64,000 nt of DNA from contig JAILRH010000255.1 in the NCBI GenBank assembly GCA_024698345.1, positions 18,148 through 82,147 on the forward strand. The letters run 5' to 3'. Origin of the DNA: Lachnospiraceae bacterium (GTDB lineage Bacteria > Bacillota > Clostridia > Lachnospirales > Lachnospiraceae). Positions 1 through 8,424 of the stretch are shown one piece after another. The notes under the pieces are model-generated. The model was not told the DNA's origin and did not search any database. It saw only the letters and a list, made by a program, of their open reading frames with translations. A program made the position numbers and the translations under genes. How positions within the stretch are numbered: position 1 is the stretch's first letter; each line of letters starts with the position of its first letter.

Positions 1-1
1 G

Positions 2-532
2 CTCACAATGATTCAGTCGTATATGAAACTTGCGGAAGTATCTGTCAAAAACGGCAAAAACGACGAGGCACAGGAATATTTATCAGAGGCAAGAGTACTT
101 ACAGGAAATGGAATAAAGGAACTTAGAGAGTCAATTAATATGCTCAGACAGGGCGAAAACTGCGAATTGGTTACTAAAGGTGTTATGCAACTTGCAAATC
201 AGGTGAAAGAGATGGAAGTTGAAGTAACTGTAAAAGGTGAGGATTCTGAAAAATATTCCCATCTTTCAAAGACGATGTATGATACAATTAGAGAACTGAT
301 AACTAATGCCCTAAAGTATTCAGGCGCATCAAAAATGGAGATTGTGCTAAAGTTTAAACCGAACAGTCTTGAAGTAACAATTGCGGACAACGGCGTGGGT
401 TGCGAAAAGATATCTGAGAATAATGGAATCAAAGGAATCAGAGAACGAATTGAGAAAGAAAAGGGAAAAGTCAGATTTATGACTGCAAAAGGACAGGGAT
501 TTTTGACCAGAATTGAAATTCCGATTAAATAG
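2..532 (+). CDS. Sensor histidine kinase, C-terminal part (NarL/LiaS type), cut by the window edge
   Basis: This is the C-terminal part of a two-component sensor kinase; the 5' end lies outside the window. The reading frame is open from base 2. The first residues (LTMIQSYMKLA) match the region just after the phospho-accepting histidine of HisKA_3 dimerisation domains, so the ATG at base 8 is an internal methionine. The HATPase_c domain follows, with an N-box (ELITNALKYSGAS), a G1 box (DNGVG) and a G2-like box (NGIKGIRERIEKEKG). It stops 17 bp before a NarL-type response regulator, its presumed partner. The family phosphorylates the regulator in response to envelope or metabolic signals; the stimulus here is unknown because the sensor half is missing. 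Confidence 0.9.
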   Translation, partial: LTMIQSYMKLAEVSVKNGKNDEAQEYLSEARVLTGNGIKELRESINMLRQGENCELVTKGVMQLANQVKEMEVEVTVKGEDSEKYSHLSKTMYDTIRELITNALKYSGASKMEIVLKFKPNSLEVTIADNGVGCEKISENNGIKGIRERIEKEKGKVRFMTAKGQGFLTRIEIPIK

Positions 533-549
533 TTGATTGTGAGGCACGT

Positions 550-1203
550 ATGAAAAAAATAAAAGTAATAATTGCAGATGACATCAAAATATTAAGACAG
601 GGATTGAAAGCCATTCTTGAGCAGGATGAGGAGATAGAGGTGGTTTCCCTTGCAGAAAACGGAAAGCAGGCTTTCGACATGGCAAAAGTATATGAGCCTG
701 ACATAGTACTCATGGACATGAGGATGCCTGATTATGACGGGGCCTACGGAATTGCGGCTATAAAGGAAAAGTGTCCTAATACGAAAGCACTGGTGCTTAC
801 GACTTTTGATGACAAAGAGACAATAGACAAAGCTATAAAAAGCGGTGCGGACGGATATATTCTCAAAGAGATGGAAGACGAGAAAATAATAGCCGGAATC
901 AAGAGTGTGTACAATGGAATAAATGTTTTTGGCGAGAGTGTATATAAGGTTATGCTCAGTGGATATGAGCAAAGTAAGAAAAACAATAGTTTTGCAGGAG
1001 ATGATAAGATTTCAGATCTGACAGAGCGTGAACTTGACGTAGTAAAGTTGGTGGCTCAGGGTTATGACAATAAGGAAATAGCAGCAGAATTATTTTTAAG
1101 TGACGGAACAGTAAGGAATATAATTTCAAAAGTTTTGGAAAAGTTACAATTAAAAGACAGAACACAGTTGGCGGTATTTGCGGTCAAGAATGGGTTAGAC
1201 TAG
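550..1203 (+). CDS. NarL/LuxR-family response regulator
   Basis: A 217-residue response regulator with an intact receiver domain (about residues 1-120) and a LuxR-type helix-turn-helix (about 148-210). The acidic pocket is D10/D11, the phospho-acceptor is D56 (in DIVLMDMRMP), the switch threonine is T84 or T85, and K106 (GYILKEM) is the conserved lysine. The HTH reads LTERELDVVKLVAQGYDNKEI, typical of the NarL class. It lies directly downstream of the partial kinase and is probably translated from the same mRNA. No recognisable ribosome site other than a weak GTGAGG precedes the ATG. Its targets cannot be told from sequence, although the neighbouring surface locus is an obvious candidate. Confidence 0.93.
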   Translation: MKKIKVIIADDIKILRQGLKAILEQDEEIEVVSLAENGKQAFDMAKVYEPDIVLMDMRMPDYDGAYGIAAIKEKCPNTKALVLTTFDDKETIDKAIKSGADGYILKEMEDEKIIAGIKSVYNGINVFGESVYKVMLSGYEQSKKNNSFAGDDKISDLTERELDVVKLVAQGYDNKEIAAELFLSDGTVRNIISKVLEKLQLKDRTQLAVFAVKNGLD

Positions 1204-1227
1204 ACCTTGTGCAAAATGCCATTTTTC

Positions 1228-1256
1228 TTGACATATTTGACCTAAAAACTTATAAT
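1228..1256 (+). promoter_or_regulatory. Sigma-A promoter for the EAL gene
   Basis: A perfect consensus: TTGACA at 1228-1233, a 17-nt spacer, and TATAAT at 1251-1256. Transcription would start near 1263, leaving a leader of about 70 nt before the EAL gene at 1333. No terminator is visible between the EAL gene and the sipW island, so this promoter may also read into 2170 onwards. Confidence 0.85.
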
Positions 1257-1332
1257 TTTATATAAGAATAACTGTCGGAATATGCTATTTTTATGGCATT
1301 TATTTTCAAAAGAAAAACAAGAGAGATAAAGT

Positions 1333-2094
1333 ATGGAAAATGAAATTAGGGAGACTAAAGTTGGAGGATTGAGAGCTGTTGAGGTTCTTTATCGAGGCAT
1401 TCGAGGATTTGAATCAGGCGACATTACTTTTCTCCAATCTAAGACAAAATTGAATACACCGGATCTTGGCACCCTGATGCCGGAGAATTACCGCAAGGTA
1501 GCAGAACTCAGCAATCAGTGTGTATCTTTATTTGAACTTGAGTTGGCTCAAGTTTTGGAATCGGTCAAAAACCTCCAAAAGAGAGATTATTATTTTAGAT
1601 GGATGTCTGTATATATGCCTTTGAAGTATCTTGAGATGAGAGGCGTGCAGCACACTATTGTAAAGGTTCTTGAGGAGGCGGAGATAGACACTAACAAGAT
1701 ATGTTTTGAACTGACGCCGGATATATTGGTGGAAGGCAATCAGTTGCACAGCAGGAATATTGAGAATCTTCGGAACAGAGGATTTCACTTTATGATTACG
1801 GAGTTTGGCGGAGCTAACTCGCCGCTTATGAGACTTGCGCATTTTCCTGTTGATTATGTTCAGCTTAGCAGGGCAATCATTGGCTACCTGAAGGATGATG
1901 ACAGATCGCTCTCTGCGGTTAGTTCCATGGTTGAGTTCGCACAGGGACTTGGAGCAGAATCCATTGCAGATGGGGTTTCAACTGTGGAGCAGGCGGAGAA
2001 ACTATATCAGGCACAATGCCTGTATGGTACGGGGCCTCTCATAGGCAAGTTTGTGGGCGAGAGATACCTCAGAAAGAAGAACAGTGATGAATAA
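1333..2094 (+). CDS. Degenerate EAL-domain protein (c-di-GMP related)
   Basis: A 253-residue stand-alone EAL domain. The fold signatures are present but eroded. The EAL motif reads EVLYR, the second-strand motif reads CFELTPD instead of ELTES, and the DDFGTG catalytic loop reads TEFGGANSP, so the paired metal-binding aspartates are lost. The LKID lysine motif reads VQLSR, and EGVET reads DGVST. Active EAL phosphodiesterases need these residues to hydrolyse c-di-GMP, so this protein is unlikely to be an enzyme and may be a nucleotide-binding or protein-binding regulator. There is no transmembrane segment and no GGDEF domain. It sits just upstream of the SipW/TasA island, which fits a regulatory role in surface-fibre production, but that link is inference. 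Confidence 0.85.
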   Translation: MENEIRETKVGGLRAVEVLYRGIRGFESGDITFLQSKTKLNTPDLGTLMPENYRKVAELSNQCVSLFELELAQVLESVKNLQKRDYYFRWMSVYMPLKYLEMRGVQHTIVKVLEEAEIDTNKICFELTPDILVEGNQLHSRNIENLRNRGFHFMITEFGGANSPLMRLAHFPVDYVQLSRAIIGYLKDDDRSLSAVSSMVEFAQGLGAESIADGVSTVEQAEKLYQAQCLYGTGPLIGKFVGERYLRKKNSDE

Positions 2095-2169
2095 TTTCAA
2101 ATTATTCTTGAATGGCGTCAAAATGGAAAAAAAGGGATATATGGAAAACAGAAAAGGGGCGATGATATC

Positions 2170-2883
2170 TTGGCAGAGAATACAAAAAATGTTGTAGAAT
2201 TGCGAAGAACTGTTAAGGAAGTCAAAAGACATGTTCTTATATCGAGGATGTTGGCGCTTTTGGTAGGATTGTTAGTAGCGATACTTGCGGTTGCGTATGC
2301 GATATCGTACTTCTATGATAAGTTTGGCAGTTTTACGGTAAAGGTTAACAAATATGACATGGCAAAGCAGGGCTTGTGCTTGTCAGAAACTCCGGATTAT
2401 GACAAATCCATATCGCAGCTTAATGCGAATATAGTTTACGATATGACCAATATTAGTGGCGAGGATTTGCCGGATAATCTCGATAAGATAAATGGTAGCC
2501 ACAATGGAAATAATTACATAGCATACACATTTTATCTTATAAATTCGGGAAGCGACACATTAACTTATGATGGGCAGTTGGTTATTCAGAATGTCACAAA
2601 GAATGTGGACGACGCAGTTAGAGTTACAGTATATCAGAATGGCGAGAAAGTGGTTTACGGCAAGACAAAGTCCAATGGTCAGGGCATGGAGAGTGATTGC
2701 GACAAAGAGTTCTTATCTTCCAATATTGTAATGAAAGATAGAAGAAAAGATTTCAAACCAAAGGACAGAGACAAGTATACTGTAGTTATATGGTTAGAGG
2801 GTAATGATCCTGACTGTATTGATGCTATAATCGGAGGAACCATTAAGTTTCAGATGCAGTTCAATATAGTTGAGGCAACCTAA
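2170..2883 (+). CDS. Membrane-anchored TasA/camelysin-like surface protein
   Basis: A 237-residue protein starting at TTG 2170, chosen because AAGGGG lies 10 nt upstream and no better in-frame start exists. It has a short basic cytoplasmic N-terminus, one hydrophobic segment (about residues 27-48, ending AVAYAISYFYDKFG), and an extracellular domain. The C-terminal strand pattern VIWLEGNDPDC...GGTIKFQMQF closely resembles VRVWLEGEDKTC...DGTWSFETKF at the end of the TasA-like protein at 9627, so the two share a fold. The sequence after the hydrophobic stretch resembles SipW-type cleavage regions. It is the first gene of the island that encodes both SipW peptidases, and is probably a substrate or fibre anchor. 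Confidence 0.7.
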   Translation: MAENTKNVVELRRTVKEVKRHVLISRMLALLVGLLVAILAVAYAISYFYDKFGSFTVKVNKYDMAKQGLCLSETPDYDKSISQLNANIVYDMTNISGEDLPDNLDKINGSHNGNNYIAYTFYLINSGSDTLTYDGQLVIQNVTKNVDDAVRVTVYQNGEKVVYGKTKSNGQGMESDCDKEFLSSNIVMKDRRKDFKPKDRDKYTVVIWLEGNDPDCIDAIIGGTIKFQMQFNIVEAT

Positions 2884-2887
2884 TTCA

Positions 2888-2959
2888 GCAGATTATTATT
2901 ACGAAGCAGATTATTATTACGAAACAGAATATTATTACGAAGCAGATTATTATTACGAA
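2888..2959 (+). repeat. Four tandem 18-bp repeats upstream of sipW1
   Basis: Four exact-length 18-bp units lie back to back (2888-2905, 2906-2923, 2924-2941, 2942-2959). Copies 1, 2 and 4 are identical; copy 3 has changes near its start. Each unit is six sense codons (A/T-D/E-Y-Y-Y-E) in frame with the signal peptidase gene that starts at 2975. The array begins 5 nt after the preceding stop codon and ends 15 nt before the start codon. Confidence 0.95.
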
Positions 2960-2974
2960 AAGGAAACAAAGATT

Positions 2975-3754
2975 ATGAAAAAAGTATTAAAAGTAGCAGC
3001 AGATGTATTAGCTTGGGTATTATTGATTTTGGCATTTATTATTACATTGACAGTTCTTACTTCCACAAAGAATGAAGGAGTTGCGAGACTGTTTGGTTAC
3101 ACACCGATGAGTGTACAGTCAGACTCAATGAAGCCGACATTCAACAAAGGGGACCTTATTATAGTTCATAAGATAGATAATCTTTACGATTTGAAGGAAA
3201 ATGATGTTATTACTTTCTATACAATCGTAGGGAAACAGAGAATTATCAACACCCATAGAATTGTCAAAATTGAAGAAAAGGATAATACGAGAAGTTTTAT
3301 TACACGAGGTGATAACAATCCGGTGGATGACGAACTACCTGTTGAGGCGGTTGATATTATAGGACAGTGGACAGGAAAGAGTTTTGGAAAAATAGGCGTT
3401 GCACTTGACTTTGTTCAGACTCAGAAAGGTTTCTTTATCTGTATTATTATTCCTATAGCGATTATCTTCCTGTTTGAATTATACAAGTTCATTACTACTC
3501 TTGTTGAGATAAAGAGTGGAGATATTTCAGAGGAAGACGAAGAAGCAATTAAGCAGAAAGCTATTGAAGAATATCTCGCTAAACAGAAGAAAGAAGAAGA
3601 GGAAAAAGCAGCGGCTGAGGCAGCGGCTGAGACGGCAGCAAAGGCAGCAGCAGAGGCTGAGGCAGCTGCAAAAGCGGCAGAGGAAGATCCGGCTGAGGAT
3701 ATTTTAGATACTGTAGTTGAGACGGCAGAAGATGCAGAGGTAACAGAGCAGTAA
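2975..3754 (+). CDS. sipW: SipW-type signal peptidase I, copy 1
   Basis: A 259-residue membrane serine protease of the ER/SipW class of signal peptidase I. It has an N-terminal transmembrane helix (about 9-30), the catalytic serine S51 (SDSMKPTF), and H94 (NTHRIVKI) in place of the bacterial catalytic lysine, which defines the SipW type. D113 (RGDNNPVDD) follows, and a second transmembrane helix spans about 152-170. A long cytoplasmic tail rich in Glu, Lys and Ala (about 180-259) is unusual for the family. ATG 2975 is preferred because AAAAGGAAA precedes it; an in-frame TTG at 2870 has no ribosome site and would add the tandem-repeat peptide. SipW removes signal peptides from TasA-like fibre proteins, many of which are encoded nearby. 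Confidence 0.9.
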   Translation: MKKVLKVAADVLAWVLLILAFIITLTVLTSTKNEGVARLFGYTPMSVQSDSMKPTFNKGDLIIVHKIDNLYDLKENDVITFYTIVGKQRIINTHRIVKIEEKDNTRSFITRGDNNPVDDELPVEAVDIIGQWTGKSFGKIGVALDFVQTQKGFFICIIIPIAIIFLFELYKFITTLVEIKSGDISEEDEEAIKQKAIEEYLAKQKKEEEEKAAAEAAAETAAKAAAEAEAAAKAAEEDPAEDILDTVVETAEDAEVTEQ

Positions 3755-3856
3755 TAAAAAGTTATCGAATTACTAACCGACATTACAGAAAATGAAGAAA
3801 CATGGAAACAATTGAGTATTGCTGGATAAGCATGATGAAAAGCAAGGGGTGACTGT

Positions 3857-5419
3857 ATGGACGGATTTTTGAGATGGTTTTTTGAATTTATCTCAGAGAT
3901 GCTTCAGGGATATGCCACTATATTCAGAGGTGTAGGTGAAGGAATTCTCAAGATATTCAACGTAAAAAAATATATAGACATTTTTAAGTCATATTCCGAG
4001 AAGTTTACTACGGCCGAGTGGATTCTTGCCATTTTAGCTATAGTTTTGGTTATTGCGGTGTATTTCATAATTGCATTGCTGATTGTAATGGGAATTAGAA
4101 AGTATATCAGATTCAGACATTCCATAGTCAGTAATGAAGATCTGTTAGAGGAGATTACGGTTCTCCAGAAACAGGTTATAAAGATGGTAAAGGAAAAAGA
4201 CGAAATCATGGCAATGAAAGTTGCACAGATTGGCGGAGGATCAGGATCGGCATTAAGTCTTTCACAGACAGACTTTGAAAATGAAGATGCCGAGAATATT
4301 CAGCAGGCAGCCGGTGAAGAAGGTATCATTATCACATCGACAAGACGTTTTTCCAAACTCTTTGAAGTGGATATGTTCTACAAAGATTACACACCACCTG
4401 AATATGACAACGAAATCACTCTTGAAGGAATTTGCGAGAGATTCAGACTATTTGCATGTTCAAGAATGCATCTCTACTATGATATAAAGACAATTAGATT
4501 GTTTGTGGCAGGCATGGCTTCTACAAAGCTTATTATCCTTCAGGGTATTTCCGGAACAGGTAAAACATCCCTCCCATATTCATTCGGAAAGTTTTTACAG
4601 GTAGATACAACTATTGCGTCTGTTCAGCCATCATGGCGTGACAGAACAGAACTTTTTGGTTACTTCAATGAATTTACAAAGAACTTCAACGAGACAGAAG
4701 TTCTTAGAAGAATATATGAAGCCAGTTACAATGACAATGTTAACTTAATCCTTCTCGATGAGATGAATATCGCGAGAATTGAGTACTATTTTGCAGAGAT
4801 GCTTTCTATTCTTGAAATGCCGAATGCAGATGAGTGGGAGCTTGACATTGTACCTAATGTGTGGAGTTCGGATCCTGTAAATCTGGATCATGGAAAACTC
4901 AGGATACCTCAGAATATCTGGTATATTGGAACAGCTAATAACGATGATTCCACATATGCTATTTCTGATAAGGTATATGACCGTGCGCAACCTATCAATC
5001 TTGATGCGAAGGGCGTTGAGTTTGAAGCGGAAGACACAGAACCACTTTCGCTTAGCTTTGAACACTTAAACGCTATGTTCAATGAAGCGTTTGAAAAATA
5101 TCCGGTTTCGGAAGAAAACCTTAAGAAGATACATCAGCTTGACCTTTGGGTAATTGACAAGTTGCGTGTGGCTTTTGGTAACCGTATTATTAAACAGATG
5201 AATATGTTTGTTCCTGTTTATGTAGCATGTGGAGGAGATGAACTGGATGGAATAGATTACGTTCTTGCAACAAAGATATTCCGTAAGTTTGAGTCACTCA
5301 ACTTAGCTATGCTTAGGGATGAACTTAAGGAACTTGTGGTATATATGAACAAGTCCTTCGGAAAAAACAGAATGGCAGAGTCCATTGCATATCTTGAGAG
5401 ATTGCAGAAACTATTTTAA
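3857..5419 (+). CDS. Membrane-anchored McrB-like AAA+ ATPase
   Basis: A 520-residue protein with a transmembrane segment (about 54-80), a short coiled coil (about 93-122), and a C-terminal AAA+ domain of the McrB family. Motifs in order are Walker A GISGTGKTS (230-238), the McrB-type WRDRTELFGYF (260-270), Walker B LILLDEMNIARIE (297-309), sensor 1 GTANNDDST (358-366) and DRAQPI (375-380). LDEMN followed by an ARxEYYF block is diagnostic of the McrB clade, whose members are GTP- or ATP-driven ring motors. No DNA-recognition domain is visible. The membrane anchor and the position between two SipW genes argue against DNA restriction. AAGGGGTGA precedes ATG 3857. The partner is probably the next gene. 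Confidence 0.88.
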   Translation: MDGFLRWFFEFISEMLQGYATIFRGVGEGILKIFNVKKYIDIFKSYSEKFTTAEWILAILAIVLVIAVYFIIALLIVMGIRKYIRFRHSIVSNEDLLEEITVLQKQVIKMVKEKDEIMAMKVAQIGGGSGSALSLSQTDFENEDAENIQQAAGEEGIIITSTRRFSKLFEVDMFYKDYTPPEYDNEITLEGICERFRLFACSRMHLYYDIKTIRLFVAGMASTKLIILQGISGTGKTSLPYSFGKFLQVDTTIASVQPSWRDRTELFGYFNEFTKNFNETEVLRRIYEASYNDNVNLILLDEMNIARIEYYFAEMLSILEMPNADEWELDIVPNVWSSDPVNLDHGKLRIPQNIWYIGTANNDDSTYAISDKVYDRAQPINLDAKGVEFEAEDTEPLSLSFEHLNAMFNEAFEKYPVSEENLKKIHQLDLWVIDKLRVAFGNRIIKQMNMFVPVYVACGGDELDGIDYVLATKIFRKFESLNLAMLRDELKELVVYMNKSFGKNRMAESIAYLERLQKLF

Positions 5420-5455
5420 CATACTTGCACAACTTAGAAAGGGAAGGAAGAGCTA

Positions 5456-7705
5456 TTGAACGAGAAGTATGGAGAGTGGTATCAGCAGTTGCAGGATGCT
5501 CTTGGAAACATGCAGGATAATGATTACTATGACGATATGAACAAACTTGTAGACTCAGGAAACATCAGTGTCTCCATGAATCGAAAACTGATGGAGAAGA
5601 GTATTGATGTATCCTGGGTTGAAGCAATAGAAAATGGACTTGTTCATGTTGACAATGTAGTCAGAAATCCCAGCAGAACAATAGTTGACGTTGAAGAAGT
5701 TGTTCCGATAGCACTGTCTAGGAAGATTACAGTAGAATCCATAAAGCATTTGGCCCAGCATACGGATTTGATTCAGAGCGTAGATGAAAAAAGAGGGACA
5801 ATAACGCCTTCTAAGATTCTAAATATTCACAAAGAAGAAAGTCTGGCGACTTATGAGAATCGATTTGTGAATACTCTTATAGACAGATTGTACATCTTTA
5901 TTATGCTTAGATACGAGAAACTATCTCAGGTAGAAAAGGATGAGGAAGTCTTCGAGATGGAGATGGATAACGAGATAAATGACCAGAGTGGTCATGTATA
6001 TAACGTCAAGATATCCATTGATTCCAAGAAAAATCTTGAGTCCACTAATGAGAGTGGATATACCATTTGGCAAAGGGTTGAAAAATTGAAAAAGACCTTG
6101 GAAGGTTACAAGGGTTCAGAACTTTGTACTACTCTGGGGAATAACTTTGTCCAGCCACCCATTATGCGTACAAACGCCATAATGAAGAATGTGGATTTGA
6201 AAGCATGTCTTTCTTTGTGGCAGTATATCTTAAGTTATGATAAAGCGGGTTATGAAATAAATGTTGAGGATACAGCACTAAATCCGGACAAAGCTTATCT
6301 TCAGGATGTGGGTCAGATGATGGCTTGCAATCTTATGCTTTTTAGAACTTATACTGAAGGTGATAAGGAAGAAGCAGAGTTTGTTCCTATTGGAAAGAAG
6401 AACTATGGTGGGTTCAAGCCTAAGGTAATCAAAAGGTATAAGTCTGAACTTTTGTCAGGTTCTTATGATTTGCATACAGACGGAGCTGTGGGATATATTG
6501 AAGCGGAAGGTATGAATGCGTTTATCAATAAGGATTTGCCGGAAGATTCGGATGAGATATTTGTTCAGATAGACAAGGCAATAGCCATTGAGCGTAATTA
6601 CATCGCAGAAGCAGAGAAGAAGCGAATGGAAGAATTGGCGCTCAAGGAAGAAATAGAAAAGAGAAGACAGGAGCGAATTCAGAGACTCGAGGAAAAGAGA
6701 CGAATCGAGGAAGCAAAGAGAGAGGAACGAGAAAGAATTCGTCGTGAGCGAGAAGAAGAAAAGAAACGTGTTCAGGAAATGCTTGAGAGAAGACGTGCTG
6801 AGATTGAGGCAGAAGAGAGAGAAAGAGCAAGACTTGAGGCAGAGCGTAAGGCGAAAGAAGAGGAGGAAAGACGACAGGCTGAAGAAGCTGCAAGAGAGGC
6901 AGCTGAGAGAGCCAGAATCGAAGAAGAAAAGAAGAGTATCCGAAGTGAGTTTGGTGAGGCAGAAGGTGTCGACACTAATATATTAGATAGCAAGAAAGAG
7001 CAGAGAGACAAAGTTAATGCTTCGGGAATGGTTACAGCTGATGATATAGAGGAAGCTGAAGAAAAACTCAAGGAAGATGCAGAACTTAACGGTGAACTTC
7101 CGAAAGAAGTAATGGAAGATCCTAGAGAAGTTGCAGTTAGAATCAAACTTGAACAGCAGAAGCTTGAGAAAGAAAGAAAAGAAAAAGAAAGAGCACAGAG
7201 ACTGAAAGCAGAGCGAAACAGACTCGAAGCTAAGCCTTTCAGGGAAATATACAAAATGTATACCTACAACCCGATATATGCAATTCCAAGATTCTTCATC
7301 TGGTTGTTATATGTATTATTTGGATATATTCCTAAAGATACTGAAAATCCTGATCAAAGGCGTATACTTGCGCATAGAGAAGAAGTCGCAAGACAGGAAG
7401 AGTACGAGAGAGGCGAGAGAGAAAAATACGAGGTATACTACAAGAAATACTCTACTGCTTTTCCGTATAATGTTGTCAGATATTTTAATGACTTGAAGTT
7501 CAAACGCAAGAGAGCAAAGGCTAACAAGGGAAAACCAAAGCCTGTATTCACCCCGCCTAACAGAACTCCGCAGGAACAGAAAACTATTGACATGGAAATG
7601 AAGAGACTTTACAAGACGTACCATGTTGGTGTTGTAGAGAGTACAAGACGTCTTATTAAGAAGATAAAAGGAAAAGAGGACGATTTGCAGGACAATGCAG
7701 CATAA
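5456..7705 (+). CDS. DUF2357/McrC-like partner with long coiled coil and membrane segment
   Basis: A 749-residue protein starting at TTG 5456, with GGAAGG 10 nt upstream. The N-terminal third includes SLATYENRFVNTLIDRLY (about 129-146), the signature of DUF2357, a domain often encoded beside McrB-type ATPases and distantly related to McrC partners. Residues about 385-510 form a highly charged Arg/Glu coiled coil. A hydrophobic stretch near residue 610 (IPRFFIWLLYVLFGYI) suggests membrane association. No PD-(D/E)xK nuclease could be recognised. The gene lies 36 bp after the AAA+ gene and overlaps the second sipW by 11 bp, which points to a shared complex. A role as structural adaptor or motor partner in export or assembly is inference. 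Confidence 0.78.
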   Translation: MNEKYGEWYQQLQDALGNMQDNDYYDDMNKLVDSGNISVSMNRKLMEKSIDVSWVEAIENGLVHVDNVVRNPSRTIVDVEEVVPIALSRKITVESIKHLAQHTDLIQSVDEKRGTITPSKILNIHKEESLATYENRFVNTLIDRLYIFIMLRYEKLSQVEKDEEVFEMEMDNEINDQSGHVYNVKISIDSKKNLESTNESGYTIWQRVEKLKKTLEGYKGSELCTTLGNNFVQPPIMRTNAIMKNVDLKACLSLWQYILSYDKAGYEINVEDTALNPDKAYLQDVGQMMACNLMLFRTYTEGDKEEAEFVPIGKKNYGGFKPKVIKRYKSELLSGSYDLHTDGAVGYIEAEGMNAFINKDLPEDSDEIFVQIDKAIAIERNYIAEAEKKRMEELALKEEIEKRRQERIQRLEEKRRIEEAKREERERIRREREEEKKRVQEMLERRRAEIEAEERERARLEAERKAKEEEERRQAEEAAREAAERARIEEEKKSIRSEFGEAEGVDTNILDSKKEQRDKVNASGMVTADDIEEAEEKLKEDAELNGELPKEVMEDPREVAVRIKLEQQKLEKERKEKERAQRLKAERNRLEAKPFREIYKMYTYNPIYAIPRFFIWLLYVLFGYIPKDTENPDQRRILAHREEVARQEEYERGEREKYEVYYKKYSTAFPYNVVRYFNDLKFKRKRAKANKGKPKPVFTPPNRTPQEQKTIDMEMKRLYKTYHVGVVESTRRLIKKIKGKEDDLQDNAA

Positions 7706-8399
7706 AGGGACAATAAAAAAAACACTTACGATTTTAGAATACATAATATTAGTCCTGGGACTGATTTTTTTGGCATTTGTATTTATCAATACTAGTAGAG
7801 GTAGGGCAGTTGACATTTTTGGCATGAATATACTGCATGTTGTTACGGGGAGCATGGAGCCAACTATTGAGAAGGGACAATATGTCCTTGTCGTAGAAAA
7901 AGATTTGGATAAACTGGCAGAAGAGGATATAATCGCCTACTACTCAGAGGATCCCGATGTATACGGGAAGATAGTAATCCATAGAGTTATTGAAATAAAT
8001 GATGACGAAACCTATGTAACTAAGGGGGATGCCAATACCAAGGCTGATGATTATCATGTTAGAAAAGATCAAATCATAGGCAGATACACATCTGAGATTT
8101 GGTTTCTTGATTGGCTTACATCATTTACAGACATGAAGAAACTGATGCTGATGGTGGTAGTGATTCCGCTGTTTTTGGTTTGTGCCTACGAGTTTAGTAC
8201 GGTTACAAAGTTGTTCTACAAGTTGAAGAGCGAAGAATACCGGGAAAAACAGAAAGAAAAAGGAATAGAAACTATGGAGGAAAAGCTGGAGAGGCTGAAG
8301 AGAGAGGCAGTTGAGGAGTACCTGAGGCAACAGGATTCAGGTGCTGAAGTTGCAGCGAATGAAGTTGAAGATACAGATACAAAACCAACAGGGCAATGA
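7695..8399 (+). CDS. sipW: SipW-type signal peptidase I, copy 2
   Basis: A 234-residue SipW-class signal peptidase, translationally coupled to the preceding gene (11-bp overlap). It has a transmembrane segment at about 11-32, catalytic S53 (VTGSMEPTI), H96 (VIHRVIEI) and D112 (TKGDANTKADDY), then a second transmembrane helix at about 150-168. As in copy 1, a long charged cytoplasmic tail follows, containing REAVEEYLRQQ, which resembles QKAIEEYLAKQ in copy 1. The body sequence is clearly diverged from copy 1, so this is not a recent duplication. Two peptidases suggest different substrates or timing. Confidence 0.9.
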   Translation: MQHKGTIKKTLTILEYIILVLGLIFLAFVFINTSRGRAVDIFGMNILHVVTGSMEPTIEKGQYVLVVEKDLDKLAEEDIIAYYSEDPDVYGKIVIHRVIEINDDETYVTKGDANTKADDYHVRKDQIIGRYTSEIWFLDWLTSFTDMKKLMLMVVVIPLFLVCAYEFSTVTKLFYKLKSEEYREKQKEKGIETMEEKLERLKREAVEEYLRQQDSGAEVAANEVEDTDTKPTGQ

Positions 8400-8424
8400 A
8401 TTGTAGAAAAGGCAGATGATTCAT

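Noticed and set aside
3421-3783. Ala/Ser-rich minus-strand open frame
   Set aside because: It is the antisense image of the Glu/Ala tail of SipW copy 1.
6642-7254. Long minus-strand and other-frame open stretches over the coiled coil
   Set aside because: They are shadows of the Arg/Glu-rich plus-strand codons and lack ribosome sites.
3857-7705. Reading the McrB-like and DUF2357 pair as a DNA restriction system
   Set aside because: Membrane anchors, no visible nuclease or DNA-recognition domain, no methyltransferase nearby, and a tight operon with two SipW genes all point away from restriction.
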